9,884 bases of DNA from Bacillota bacterium (lineage in GTDB: Bacteria; Bacillota_C; Negativicutes; JAEYSJ01), in NCBI GenBank assembly GCA_023434855.1, contig JAEYSJ010000248.1:1-9884 (forward strand), read 5' to 3'. The position numbers were made by a program, and so were the translations under genes. This document shows, piece after piece, positions 1-6,066 of this stretch; position 1 is the stretch's first letter; every line of letters starts with the position of its first letter. The notes beneath the pieces were generated by a model. It had not been told where the DNA came from and searched no databases. It saw only the letters and a program-made list of their open reading frames with translations.

Positions 1-940
1 CCGGGTGATGAGGTTCGGCAAAGTCAGCTATTGCCTGAATACGATCAAAAACTCCTTTGATAATTTTCGTACTCCCGCATTTAGGGCAAACATTTTCCTG
101 GGCTGATTCGGCTAAAATATAATTGCAACCCTCGCACATAGTTCGATGGTATTTGCCCAAACAGGGATTGAGTCCATAATTGGCAGTTACTGCCCGTCCG
201 TTTTTACGGCTTAATGCTGCTACACATTCTTGGAAGCTGGGTTCAGCAAGCAACATAACATTATATTCTCTAGCGATTTTTTCTAAAGAATGGGCATCAG
301 AATTAGTCAAAAAAGTGAACTCAGTAAGTTCATCAATCCGGTCTGCGAGCAAACTGTCTGCGCTTAGCCCCAGTTCTATACCGGATATTTGGGCTATTTC
401 CCTATCTCCTAATATATGGGGCAACCTTGCGCAACAACTGCCATAAAGGCTTTTATGAGGTGTAAATACATGGGCTGGTACAATAACTGCACCAAAGGAT
501 GCAGCAATATGTATTAACTCAGTTAAGGGCATATGAGCGTTTTGGGAACTTAAATTTATATTCCGAATAAAACGGGACATATGATAAGAAAATTGCCGCA
601 TACTGTCAATATCAGGAAGATAGACTAAGGTATGAGCCATTCCGCCGCTTACTTCGCTTGTCTCGATTTCTGCGCCGAGAATAAGAGTAATTTGTTCTTT
701 GTAACGATAGCCACCACCGCCAATTAGACGTAAAAGACCTTCCTCTTGAAGTCGTGTTAGATCTTCAAGTACCAGTGGTGATAAGGCGTCAACGATTCCA
801 ACAATCTCCATGCCCTTGTACTGAATTGCTTCTTCCAGAATATTCTTTACAGTTAAGCGACGGGATGTTGGTATTTTTATCCATTTGCCGTTTTCGCTCA
901 TACCTACATGAATATGTAAATCAACAAAATAAGAATTCAC
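1..940 (-). CDS. EndoQ-family PHP-domain DNA endonuclease (3' end cut off by window)
   Basis: The frame reads 313 codons from a GTG at 940 to the window edge without a stop, so the C-terminus is missing. The N-terminus carries the PHP metal motif DLHIH (D7, H9, H11), followed by E91, H157 in a PAH segment and NSDAH (D215, H217), the expected ligands of a PHP phosphoesterase core. After it comes the LGKYHRTMC segment and four cysteines (C269, C272, C285, C288) forming a zinc ribbon. This PHP plus zinc-ribbon layout is that of endonuclease Q (TIGR00375-type), which in characterised members nicks DNA 5' of deaminated bases or abasic sites. Family members are about 370-420 residues, so 60-100 are probably missing. 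The GTG is chosen because AGGTG lies 6 nt upstream and because family members begin directly with the DLHIH strand. It starts 1 nt after the nudF stop, so the two are almost certainly one operon. Family assignment is firm; the exact substrate is inferred. Confidence 0.88.
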   Translation of the reverse strand, partial: MNSYFVDLHIHVGMSENGKWIKIPTSRRLTVKNILEEAIQYKGMEIVGIVDALSPLVLEDLTRLQEEGLLRLIGGGGYRYKEQITLILGAEIETSEVSGGMAHTLVYLPDIDSMRQFSYHMSRFIRNINLSSQNAHMPLTELIHIAASFGAVIVPAHVFTPHKSLYGSCCARLPHILGDREIAQISGIELGLSADSLLADRIDELTEFTFLTNSDAHSLEKIAREYNVMLLAEPSFQECVAALSRKNGRAVTANYGLNPCLGKYHRTMCEGCNYILAESAQENVCPKCGSTKIIKGVFDRIQAIADFAEPHHP

Positions 941-941
941 T

Positions 942-1472
942 TTATACACCTGCTAATAGCAAGCCTATCATTGTTTTAGCGTCATGAATAGTTCCATCAG
1001 CCAACATTGCCTTAACTTGTTCCTTAGTGTATATTTCCACATTAATAAATTCATCTTCATCAGGGCATTGTTTATCAGCAATTAAATCATCAGCAATATA
1101 GATATGAATTACCTCATTTGTAAATCCCGGTGACGTGCTTACAGAGGCTAGTCTACGGATATTCTTGGCAATATACCCTGTTTCTTCCTGCAACTCCCGT
1201 AGGGCGCAGGCATCCGGGGACTCCCCTTTAATATCAAGTTTTCCTGCTGGAATTTCCAGCATTGCCTGGCCTACCGCGTAACGGTATTGGCGGACAAATA
1301 CAATCCTTCCATCATTTAAAACCGGGACTATTGCTACCGCACCAGGGTGGCGAACTAATTCACGAAAGGACTCTCCGCCATTAGGCAGCTGAACTTTATC
1401 GCAGTATACTTTTAGCAACCGTCCATCAAAGACCTTTTCTGATTCTAAAAATTTTTCTGTTAAATTGTCCAT
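942..1472 (-). CDS. nudF: ADP-ribose pyrophosphatase, Nudix hydrolase
   Basis: This 176-residue protein hydrolyses ADP-ribose (and probably related nucleoside diphosphate sugars) to AMP and ribose 5-phosphate in the cytosol. The Nudix box spans about residues 77-100: G77, E84, R92-E93, E96-E97, G99. Upstream are the ADPRase-type segments RHPGAVAIVP (41-50) and RQYRYAVGQAMLEIPAGK (61-78). The box is Gx6E instead of the usual Gx5E, one extra residue in the loop before the first Glu; from memory, actinobacterial ADPRases show the same. The start is the ATG at 1472, because a GGGGGG Shine-Dalgarno (1480-1485) sits 7 nt upstream. A TTG at 1487 lies next to that ribosome site and is not credible. 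The gene is first in an operon with the EndoQ-like gene and diverges from the small plus-strand mciZ-like gene, with 74 bp between the two starts. I found no convincing sigma-A promoter for it. Confidence 0.92.
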   Translation of the reverse strand: MDNLTEKFLESEKVFDGRLLKVYCDKVQLPNGGESFRELVRHPGAVAIVPVLNDGRIVFVRQYRYAVGQAMLEIPAGKLDIKGESPDACALRELQEETGYIAKNIRRLASVSTSPGFTNEVIHIYIADDLIADKQCPDEDEFINVEIYTKEQVKAMLADGTIHDAKTMIGLLLAGV

Positions 1473-1479
1473 ACTACGA

Positions 1480-1485
1480 CCCCCC
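1480..1485 (-). promoter_or_regulatory. Ribosome binding site that fixes the nudF start
   Basis: A run of six G on the minus strand lies 7 nt before the ATG at 1472. It overlaps or adjoins the upstream TTG (1487), ruling that codon out as the start. Confidence 0.7.
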
Positions 1486-1492
1486 AAGATTA

Positions 1493-1521
1493 GAATATTT
1501 AACCATCTGTAAACATATATT
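1493..1521 (+). promoter_or_regulatory. Sigma-E (mother-cell) type promoter of the mciZ-like gene
   Basis: The -35 element GAATATT (1493-1499) matches the sigma-E consensus KMATATT at all seven positions. The -10 element CATATATT (1514-1521) matches CATACAhT at seven of eight. The spacer is 14 nt, inside the usual range. The predicted start near 1528 leaves a leader of about 20 nt that still contains the ribosome site. The region is AT-rich, which raises the chance-match rate, but both elements at correct spacing directly before a sporulation-type small gene argue for function. Consensus is quoted from memory. Confidence 0.65.
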
Positions 1522-1531
1522 ACCTCTGAGT

Positions 1532-1540
1532 AAAGGAGGG
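1532..1540 (+). promoter_or_regulatory. Strong ribosome binding site of the mciZ-like gene
   Basis: AAAGGAGGG is a near-ideal complement to the 16S 3' end and ends 6 nt before the ATG at 1547. It is among the best Shine-Dalgarno sequences in the window and is the main evidence that the 42-codon frame is translated. Confidence 0.8.
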
Positions 1541-1546
1541 ATATAT

Positions 1547-1675
1547 ATGCAGATAATAATTACCCATAGAGGATTCTGCTTTTTTGGCAAAATCAAAGAT
1601 TTACGCTCTTATCTTAACAGTCTTTGCAACAGATGTACAACAGTGTATGAATTGATCAATAAAAAATTTCATTAA
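1547..1675 (+). CDS. mciZ: MciZ-like small inhibitor of FtsZ (42 residues)
   Basis: The product begins MQIIITHRGFCFFGK and ends NKKFH, 42 residues. Compared with B. subtilis MciZ (40 residues, recalled from memory) it aligns without gaps over the first 39 positions, sharing M1, G9, G14, K15, R20, L23, V33, I37 and K39, plus conservative matches at positions 3, 8, 18, 19 and 35. In B. subtilis MciZ is made in the mother cell under sigma-E, caps FtsZ filaments and blocks Z-ring assembly; R20, which I recall as essential for FtsZ binding, is kept here. A sigma-E-like promoter and an excellent ribosome site precede it, which matches that expression pattern independently. It is the only plus-strand gene, diverging from nudF and converging on the P-loop ATPase gene. 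Odd points are three cysteines (C11, and a CxxC at 27-30) absent from the B. subtilis protein. Family assignment is likely; function is inferred from homology and context. Confidence 0.75.
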   Translation: MQIIITHRGFCFFGKIKDLRSYLNSLCNRCTTVYELINKKFH

Positions 1676-1683
1676 GAAATTTT
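1663..1683. terminator. AT-rich perfect inverted repeat, possible weak bidirectional terminator
   Basis: An 8-bp perfect stem AAAATTTC/GAAATTTT encloses the 5-nt loop ATTAA, which contains the mciZ stop codon. Read on the minus strand the stem runs into six T; read on the plus strand only the stem itself supplies T. With one G-C pair per stem it would be weak. It is the only hairpin found between the convergent mciZ-like and P-loop genes. Confidence 0.35.
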
Positions 1684-1710
1684 GGACAGTTTACGGTTTT
1701 CCGGTAATTC

Positions 1711-2394
1711 TCACAACATCCAGGGATATTGGGTGTATGGTCTTAGAATTAGTATAGGATACCGAGTATTAACTTTATCTTTCAGCCATTCAGGTGCAAC
1801 AGCCCACTTAAGAGGAAGACCAAGCTGACAAGCAGCATCTTGTACTATTTTCAGCCCTTCAAGCACATTCTGGATAGTTGTTTCCTGTGCAAGATTAGTA
1901 TTACTAACCATGCCGGTAATTTTTAACCTTGATACTCGTTCGATACGATGGAGAGCATCAATAATTCCTGCCGCTGTAGCGGTAAATGGCCTACATGTAT
2001 TAACAACCATTAATGCTTCGTAGCTATTTTCCGCCAATTGGTGATAGATTTGTCCCAATGCAATTGCTGATTCTCCCCCACCTACATCCATAATAACGTG
2101 ATAGTTAGTATCATACAGAATATTAGTTAAATTTTGCGGCATAACAGGCAAATCACTATTGATTAATCTGGGATCCGGCGCGACCAGTAATATGTTTTTT
2201 TCCTCTAATATCGCACGATTTTCGCGGGTGCGGAAATATGGCTTTACTAGATCAAAATCCACAATAGCTACGTTAATGCCTTCATTTTTCAATTGGATAG
2301 CATAATTAATCGCAATTTCTGTTTTGCCACTGCCAAATTCACCTAAAAAGATCTTAATACGAGTGTTTCCTTTTAATAGTTCGCGATGATCCAT
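1711..2394 (-). CDS. P-loop ATPase of unknown function, coupled to buk
   Basis: A 227-residue soluble protein with a Walker A motif GEFGSGKT (18-25). After the next strand comes VDFD (45-48), then a Walker B/switch strand HVIMDVGGGES (99-109) with D103 and G106, and an NT-containing strand GMVSNTN (161-167). This order is that of the SIMIBI class (CobB/MinD/ParA-like), but the extra lysine of the MinD/ParA deviant Walker A is absent. There is no membrane segment or metal-binding cysteine cluster. I do not recognise a named family. It follows buk with a 9-nt gap, and its ribosome site AGGAG overlaps the buk stop codon (TAG followed by GAG), so translation is probably coupled. The context hints at a link with acyl-phosphate or branched-chain/butyrate metabolism, perhaps as a chaperone-like or regulatory ATPase, but this is inference only. 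The conspicuous DVGGGES motif would be a useful search handle. Confidence 0.85.
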   Translation of the reverse strand: MDHRELLKGNTRIKIFLGEFGSGKTEIAINYAIQLKNEGINVAIVDFDLVKPYFRTRENRAILEEKNILLVAPDPRLINSDLPVMPQNLTNILYDTNYHVIMDVGGGESAIALGQIYHQLAENSYEALMVVNTCRPFTATAAGIIDALHRIERVSRLKITGMVSNTNLAQETTIQNVLEGLKIVQDAACQLGLPLKWAVAPEWLKDKVNTRYPILILRPYTQYPWML

Positions 2395-2403
2395 TATTAG
2401 CTC

Positions 2404-3477
2404 CTAAACATAATGTTTTACATCTTCTTCGCCACGCAGAACTCTTAGCGTACCAGCGACTAAAGCCCGCAATTCGTCATCACCAGGATATACTAGGACT
2501 TTAGCAATAAAATTCACTCGCTTTGAAATGAAATCTATCAGTATTTTGGAGTTTGCCATACCCCCTGTCAGTACAATGGCATCGACTTTACCGCCAACCA
2601 CCGTAGACATTGCCCCAATTTCTTTAGCGATTTGATAGGCCATGGCTTCATAAATGAATGCAGCATGATCATCGCCTGCGGCAATTCGTCGCTCGATTTC
2701 CTGACCATCATTTTGTCCTAAATGCGCAACTAAGCCAGCATTACCTACCAATCTTTTCTTTATATCAGTTATAGTATATTTTCCTGAATAACATAATTTT
2801 ATTAAACCACTTGAAGGAACAGACCCGGCCCTTTCAGGTGAAAAAGGTCCCGAATCATTGGCATTGGAAACATCAATCATTTTTCCATTGCGTTGAACAC
2901 CAACTGATATGCCACCGCCTAAATGCACCATGACAAGTGTTAGATCCTGGTAGTTTACTTGTAAATCCCGTGCAACTTGATGAGCTGCTGCTTTCAAGTT
3001 TAGTGCATGAAACAAACTACGGCGAGAAACCTCAGGTATACCTGTAACTCTGGCCAAAGGTTCAAATTCGTCCACACTTACAGGATCAACAATAAATGAA
3101 GGTATGCCTACCTTATCTGCAATACCGCGAGCTAACAAGCCGCCAAGATTAGAAACGTGTTCTGCCTGAACACCAATCCTTAGGTCTTCACACATGACAT
3201 CATTAACCCTGTATGTTCCACTGGGAATTGGTTTTAACGGGCCGCCGCGTCCTACAATTGCAGCAAATTGATCAATAGATACATCGTGTTCAGTTAAGAC
3301 CTTTTCTACTAATGCGCGACGAAAGTCGTATTGGTCATTGACTTTGGAAAATGATGCCAAATCATCTGTATTATGGCGGATGACTTCCTCGAATTGACAG
3401 GTTTCATCTAAATAAACAGCTATTTTTGTAGAAGTTGATCCCGGATTAATTGCCAAAATTTTATACTGCGTCCCCAA
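2404..3477 (-). CDS. buk: Butyrate kinase
   Basis: The 357-residue protein has the length expected for butyrate kinase and belongs to the acetokinase (ASKHA) superfamily. It catalyses butyryl-phosphate plus ADP to butyrate plus ATP, the last step of butyrate fermentation, and may accept branched-chain acyl phosphates. Visible motifs: phosphate-1 loop NPGSTSTK (11-18), HLGGG (185-189), the DSGPFSPERAGS segment (208-219), adenosine-site strand VLTGGMANS (302-310) and C-terminal YPGDDELRALVAG (330-342). The start is a TTG at 3477, supported by GGAGGG ending 6 nt upstream; no ATG exists nearby and the family begins with this strand. It lies downstream of the spo0A terminator with its own leader. 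No phosphotransbutyrylase (ptb), the usual partner, occurs in this window; the next gene is a P-loop ATPase. A close relative with isobutyrate or other acyl specificity cannot be excluded. Confidence 0.93.
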   Translation of the reverse strand: MGTQYKILAINPGSTSTKIAVYLDETCQFEEVIRHNTDDLASFSKVNDQYDFRRALVEKVLTEHDVSIDQFAAIVGRGGPLKPIPSGTYRVNDVMCEDLRIGVQAEHVSNLGGLLARGIADKVGIPSFIVDPVSVDEFEPLARVTGIPEVSRRSLFHALNLKAAAHQVARDLQVNYQDLTLVMVHLGGGISVGVQRNGKMIDVSNANDSGPFSPERAGSVPSSGLIKLCYSGKYTITDIKKRLVGNAGLVAHLGQNDGQEIERRIAAGDDHAAFIYEAMAYQIAKEIGAMSTVVGGKVDAIVLTGGMANSKILIDFISKRVNFIAKVLVYPGDDELRALVAGTLRVLRGEEDVKHYV

Positions 3478-3523
3478 CTTTTTCCCTCCAAGTAATTAGC
3501 ACTGAATTCCTATCGTTGCATGG

Positions 3524-3544
3524 TTCGACGTTAGTATTATTATA
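3524..3544 (-). promoter_or_regulatory. Candidate buk promoter -10 with overlapping 0A-like box
   Basis: On the minus strand a perfect TATAAT (3539-3544) lies 61 nt before the buk start codon, without a good -35. Nine nucleotides further downstream CGTCGAA (3524-3530) matches six of seven positions of the 0A box TGTCGAA, about where transcription would begin. Both elements are short, so the call is tentative. Confidence 0.3.
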
Positions 3545-3568
3545 CCTGCAATATAAAGAAATAAATAT

Positions 3569-3604
3569 AAAAAACCCCGCGAACTAATTTAGCCCGCAGG
3601 GTTT
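3569..3604 (-). terminator. Rho-independent terminator of spo0A
   Basis: On the minus strand a 10-bp stem AAACCCTGCG/CGCGGGGTTT (one G-T wobble) closes a loop that can extend by CTA/TAG pairing and is followed by six T. It starts 11 nt after the spo0A stop and separates spo0A from buk. Confidence 0.88.
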
Positions 3605-3614
3605 GTTTTCATTA

Positions 3615-4385
3615 TTATGCCCGCATTTCCATTCTCAGTTTGTCTGCAATCATCGCCATAAACTCAGAATTGGTAGGTTTGCCTTTTTCCAGTTTTATTG
3701 TGTAACCAAATAATCTATTGATCATATCCATGTTACCACGGCTCCAGGCTACCTCAATAGCATGACGAATAGCTCTTTCAACTCTACTGGGTGTGGTGCC
3801 GTATTTTTCAGCAATCATTGGATATAATACTTTGGTTACTGCACCTAATAATTCAATTTCACTAATAATCATCATAATTGCATCACGTAAGTATTGGTAC
3901 CCCTTAATATGTGCCGGAATACCTATTTCCCTGATAATATTAGTTACTTCCACATCAATTGGCCGGGCTTTTATAGCCTGGGCAACCACTGGACGCTGCG
4001 ATGTAATGGTACCGGCTAATTGTCTGATTCTACTTGCTAAAACATCCATATTAAAAGGTTTTAATATATAGTAATCAGCACCTAACTCTACCACTCTTTG
4101 GGTAATACTTTCCTGGCCGAAAGCAGTCAACATAATAATTTTAGGTCGTCTGCCGGTAAAAGTGTTTACACGTTCAAGAACGCCAATACCATCTAAATGT
4201 GGCATGATGATATCTAAAATAATAACATCAGGCTTTTTGTCTTCAATAATAGTTAATATTTCTTCTCCGTTGTAAGCTACGCCAACCAATTCGATATCGG
4301 CTTGCTGAATAAGATATTCTTGCATTATTCCAGCGAATTCACGATTGTCATCTGCAATTGCCACTTTAATTGTTTCTCTAATCAT
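3615..4385 (-). CDS. spo0A: Sporulation transcription factor Spo0A
   Basis: A 256-residue response regulator that, once phosphorylated by the phosphorelay or by histidine kinases, commits the cell to sporulation by binding 0A boxes. The receiver domain covers about 1-125: acidic pocket D12-D13, phosphoacceptor D58 (in VIILDIIMP), T87 and K109 in LKPF. A variable linker (about 126-150) leads to the Spo0A-specific DNA-binding domain (about 155-256). This domain has near-identical family segments [19 protein letters not shown] (200-218) and [16 protein letters not shown] (236-251). The ATG at 4385 is chosen because the sequence then starts just ahead of the first strand. Its ribosome site GGGAGG (4397-4402) is 11 nt away, slightly long. 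It follows spoIVB, the conserved order in spore formers, but has its own leader with a perfect 0A box, so autoregulation is likely. Its terminator is 11 nt downstream. Confidence 0.98.
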   Translation of the reverse strand: MIRETIKVAIADDNREFAGIMQEYLIQQADIELVGVAYNGEEILTIIEDKKPDVIILDIIMPHLDGIGVLERVNTFTGRRPKIIMLTAFGQESITQRVVELGADYYILKPFNMDVLASRIRQLAGTITSQRPVVAQAIKARPIDVEVTNIIREIGIPAHIKGYQYLRDAIMMIISEIELLGAVTKVLYPMIAEKYGTTPSRVERAIRHAIEVAWSRGNMDMINRLFGYTIKLEKGKPTNSEFMAMIADKLRMEMRA

Positions 4386-4427
4386 TTTATAAATTTCCTC
4401 CCTGCAATGCTTTTATACGAAAATACA

Positions 4428-4456
4428 ATTCGACAAATATGCGTCATTCCCTTCCT
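4428..4456 (-). promoter_or_regulatory. spo0A promoter region: 0A box and sigma-H-like elements
   Basis: TGTCGAA on the minus strand (4429-4435) is a perfect 0A box, about 45 nt upstream of the spo0A start. It overlaps GAAT (4428-4431), which could be a sigma-H -10 core. AGGA (4453-4456) could be the -35 core, but the first-base distance of 25 nt is a little longer than usual. The pattern resembles the sigma-H promoter and autoregulatory 0A boxes of B. subtilis spo0A. The box itself is certain as sequence; promoter assignment is inferred. Confidence 0.5.
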
Positions 4457-4502
4457 GGATTGGAAAAAAAAGGTATATTAATTTATATTTTTTTAATTAT
4501 AT

Positions 4503-4544
4503 AAAAAATTGCAGTATAATTTCTATAATGACATTATACTGCAA
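4503..4544 (-). terminator. Rho-independent terminator of spoIVB
   Basis: A perfect 12-bp inverted repeat (4509-4520 with 4533-4544; arms TTGCAGTATAAT and its complement) has a 12-nt loop. On the minus strand it is followed by six T (4503-4508). It begins 9 nt after the spoIVB stop. Confidence 0.8.
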
Positions 4545-4553
4545 ATAATAACT

Positions 4554-5903
4554 TCATGCTACTTTATTTACTATAATATTTGAAAATGTAAACAACCTTC
4601 GGGCTGTTTGCGGTTCATTTTTAGGAATTATTCCACTTTCCATAAGCATCCAATCTATAAAACAGCCATAACCCTTTGTAGGATCATGGACAAAAACATG
4701 AGTAACAGCCCCAACTAATTTTCCATTTTGAATAATTGGACTGCCACTCATTCCCTGAACAATTCCTCCTGTTTTTTCTAATAAACGAGGATCAGTGACT
4801 TTTATTACTAACCCTTTACCTTCAGGCAAATCCTGTATATTAATTTTTTGAATTTCGATATCAAATTTTTCTATAGTTTGTCCATCCACAACTGTTAACA
4901 TTTCAGCGTAGCCTGTTTGTATTTGGTTCATTGAAGCTACCGGTATTTCTTTAGAGTATAGTTCATTTTCTAATGAGGCATTCAATTGACCGTAAATACC
5001 AAATTGAGTGTTTTTTTGGATGTCGCCTAATAACTGTTCCTCTTCGATAAAAACACCAATTTTTTCACCAGGCTGCCCTCTTTTTCCGTGTTGAATACCA
5101 GAAACTGTAGCTAATACAATTTTGCCTTGTTCACAATCAATAGGCTGATTGGTATCATTATCAGTGATAATATGCCCCAAGGCGCCATAGGTACGTGAAT
5201 TAGGTTCGTAAAAAGTAAGGGTACCCACGCCTGCTGCGCTATCACGTACGAATAAACCGATACGGTAGCGTTTAGTATCATTACATAGTACCGGATTAAG
5301 TGTTAAGTGTATTTGTTCGTCACCACGTTTAAGCATCATATCCAAAGAATGCTCATTTTTACCACTGCTATCAATCAATTCAGCTACCTGGGTATCGCTT
5401 TGAACAGGAACCCCATTAATGCTTAGTATTACATCGCCAATATTTATTCCGGCATCTTTGGCCGGAGTCACGAATTGACCTTGCTCATTTTGAATTGGTG
5501 AATTACCAACAACAATAACACCATGAGAATGAAGGATAACACCGATAGAATGTCCACCCGGCACTAATTTTATTGGTGGTAACACATCAACTTGGACAGT
5601 GCGAATTGGAATTATACCGAGTAATTTAAATTCCACCGCGGCCTGCCCTAATTTAACCGGTTCAAAAAATACTGCACGCGATAAAGCAAGAAACGGTGAA
5701 GCCACATGAATACTTTTGTCCAGCTCATGATTTACTGCTACAGTTAGCGGAAAGTTAACGGTAAATGATGCAGTTTCACCTTCGATTATACGCATATGAG
5801 GGGGAAGGTTATAAATATTGCGAAACTGTGGCGAAATACAAAAGGCTACAATTAGTACAGCGATTAATATTCCTAACATAGAACGCCGACTATTGTTTGT
5901 CAT
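4554..5903 (-). CDS. spoIVB: SpoIVB serine peptidase (sigma-K checkpoint)
   Basis: The 449-residue protein is an S55-family peptidase. In B. subtilis it is made in the forespore, crosses into the intermembrane space and cleaves SpoIVFA, which frees SpoIVFB to process pro-sigma-K. One N-terminal membrane segment (about 9-26) acts as signal/anchor. A PDZ domain lies at about 115-205 (SIGV to LNPV), then the peptidase domain with H244 in YGALGHIITD, D371 in KVTDPRLLE and S386 in GMSGSP. The spacings H-S 142 and D-S 15 equal those of the B. subtilis residues I recall (H236, D363, S378), so the enzyme looks active. The start is the ATG at 5903, since a TAA in frame directly precedes it. The nearest Shine-Dalgarno (GGGAG) is 13 nt away, so initiation may be modest. 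It is monocistronic between two hairpin terminators and lies just upstream of spo0A, as in most spore formers. Confidence 0.97.
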   Translation of the reverse strand: MTNNSRRSMLGILIAVLIVAFCISPQFRNIYNLPPHMRIIEGETASFTVNFPLTVAVNHELDKSIHVASPFLALSRAVFFEPVKLGQAAVEFKLLGIIPIRTVQVDVLPPIKLVPGGHSIGVILHSHGVIVVGNSPIQNEQGQFVTPAKDAGINIGDVILSINGVPVQSDTQVAELIDSSGKNEHSLDMMLKRGDEQIHLTLNPVLCNDTKRYRIGLFVRDSAAGVGTLTFYEPNSRTYGALGHIITDNDTNQPIDCEQGKIVLATVSGIQHGKRGQPGEKIGVFIEEEQLLGDIQKNTQFGIYGQLNASLENELYSKEIPVASMNQIQTGYAEMLTVVDGQTIEKFDIEIQKINIQDLPEGKGLVIKVTDPRLLEKTGGIVQGMSGSPIIQNGKLVGAVTHVFVHDPTKGYGCFIDWMLMESGIIPKNEPQTARRLFTFSNIIVNKVA

Positions 5904-6008
5904 TTATTGCCATCAACTCCCTTATTACATTCTTCCCTACTTTTTTGTTAAGCAAACCATAACGTATCAGTTAATTCACGATTTTAGAAATTCCCGATTT
6001 TTTAGGGG

Positions 6009-6024
6009 ATTATTCCGGAATAAT
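6009..6024. repeat. Perfect 16-bp palindrome upstream of spoIVB
   Basis: ATTATTCC is followed directly by its complement GGAATAAT, with no spacer. It lies about 105 bp before the spoIVB start and about 45 bp after the recN terminator. No T-run follows, so a dimeric repressor or activator site is more likely than a terminator. No regulator is identified. Confidence 0.5.
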
Positions 6025-6066
6025 AGTTATATATTGTCTTGGAACTGATTATTGGCCGATTATTTT

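Noticed and set aside
180..446. Open frame of 88 codons on the plus strand
   Set aside because: It lies opposite the EndoQ-like gene, has no ribosome site and shows no recognisable domain; the minus-strand frame has clear family motifs.
1473..1487. TTG at 1487 as nudF start
   Set aside because: It abuts the GGGGGG ribosome site that serves the ATG at 1472, so it would have no site of its own.
3793..4071. Plus-strand open frame of 92 codons rich in hydrophobic residues
   Set aside because: It is the antisense shadow of spo0A; apparent membrane character comes from complementing the spo0A codons.
4509..4544. 12-bp inverted repeat as an operator for spo0A
   Set aside because: The immediate T-run and its position 9 nt after the spoIVB stop make a terminator the simpler explanation, though an operator role is not excluded.
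5928..5937. GGGAAGAATG on the minus strand, matching a sigma-F-type -10 upstream of spoIVB
   Set aside because: No acceptable -35 at the right distance, and the predicted start would fall in the ribosome site. A sigma-F/sigma-G promoter is expected for spoIVB but could not be placed.
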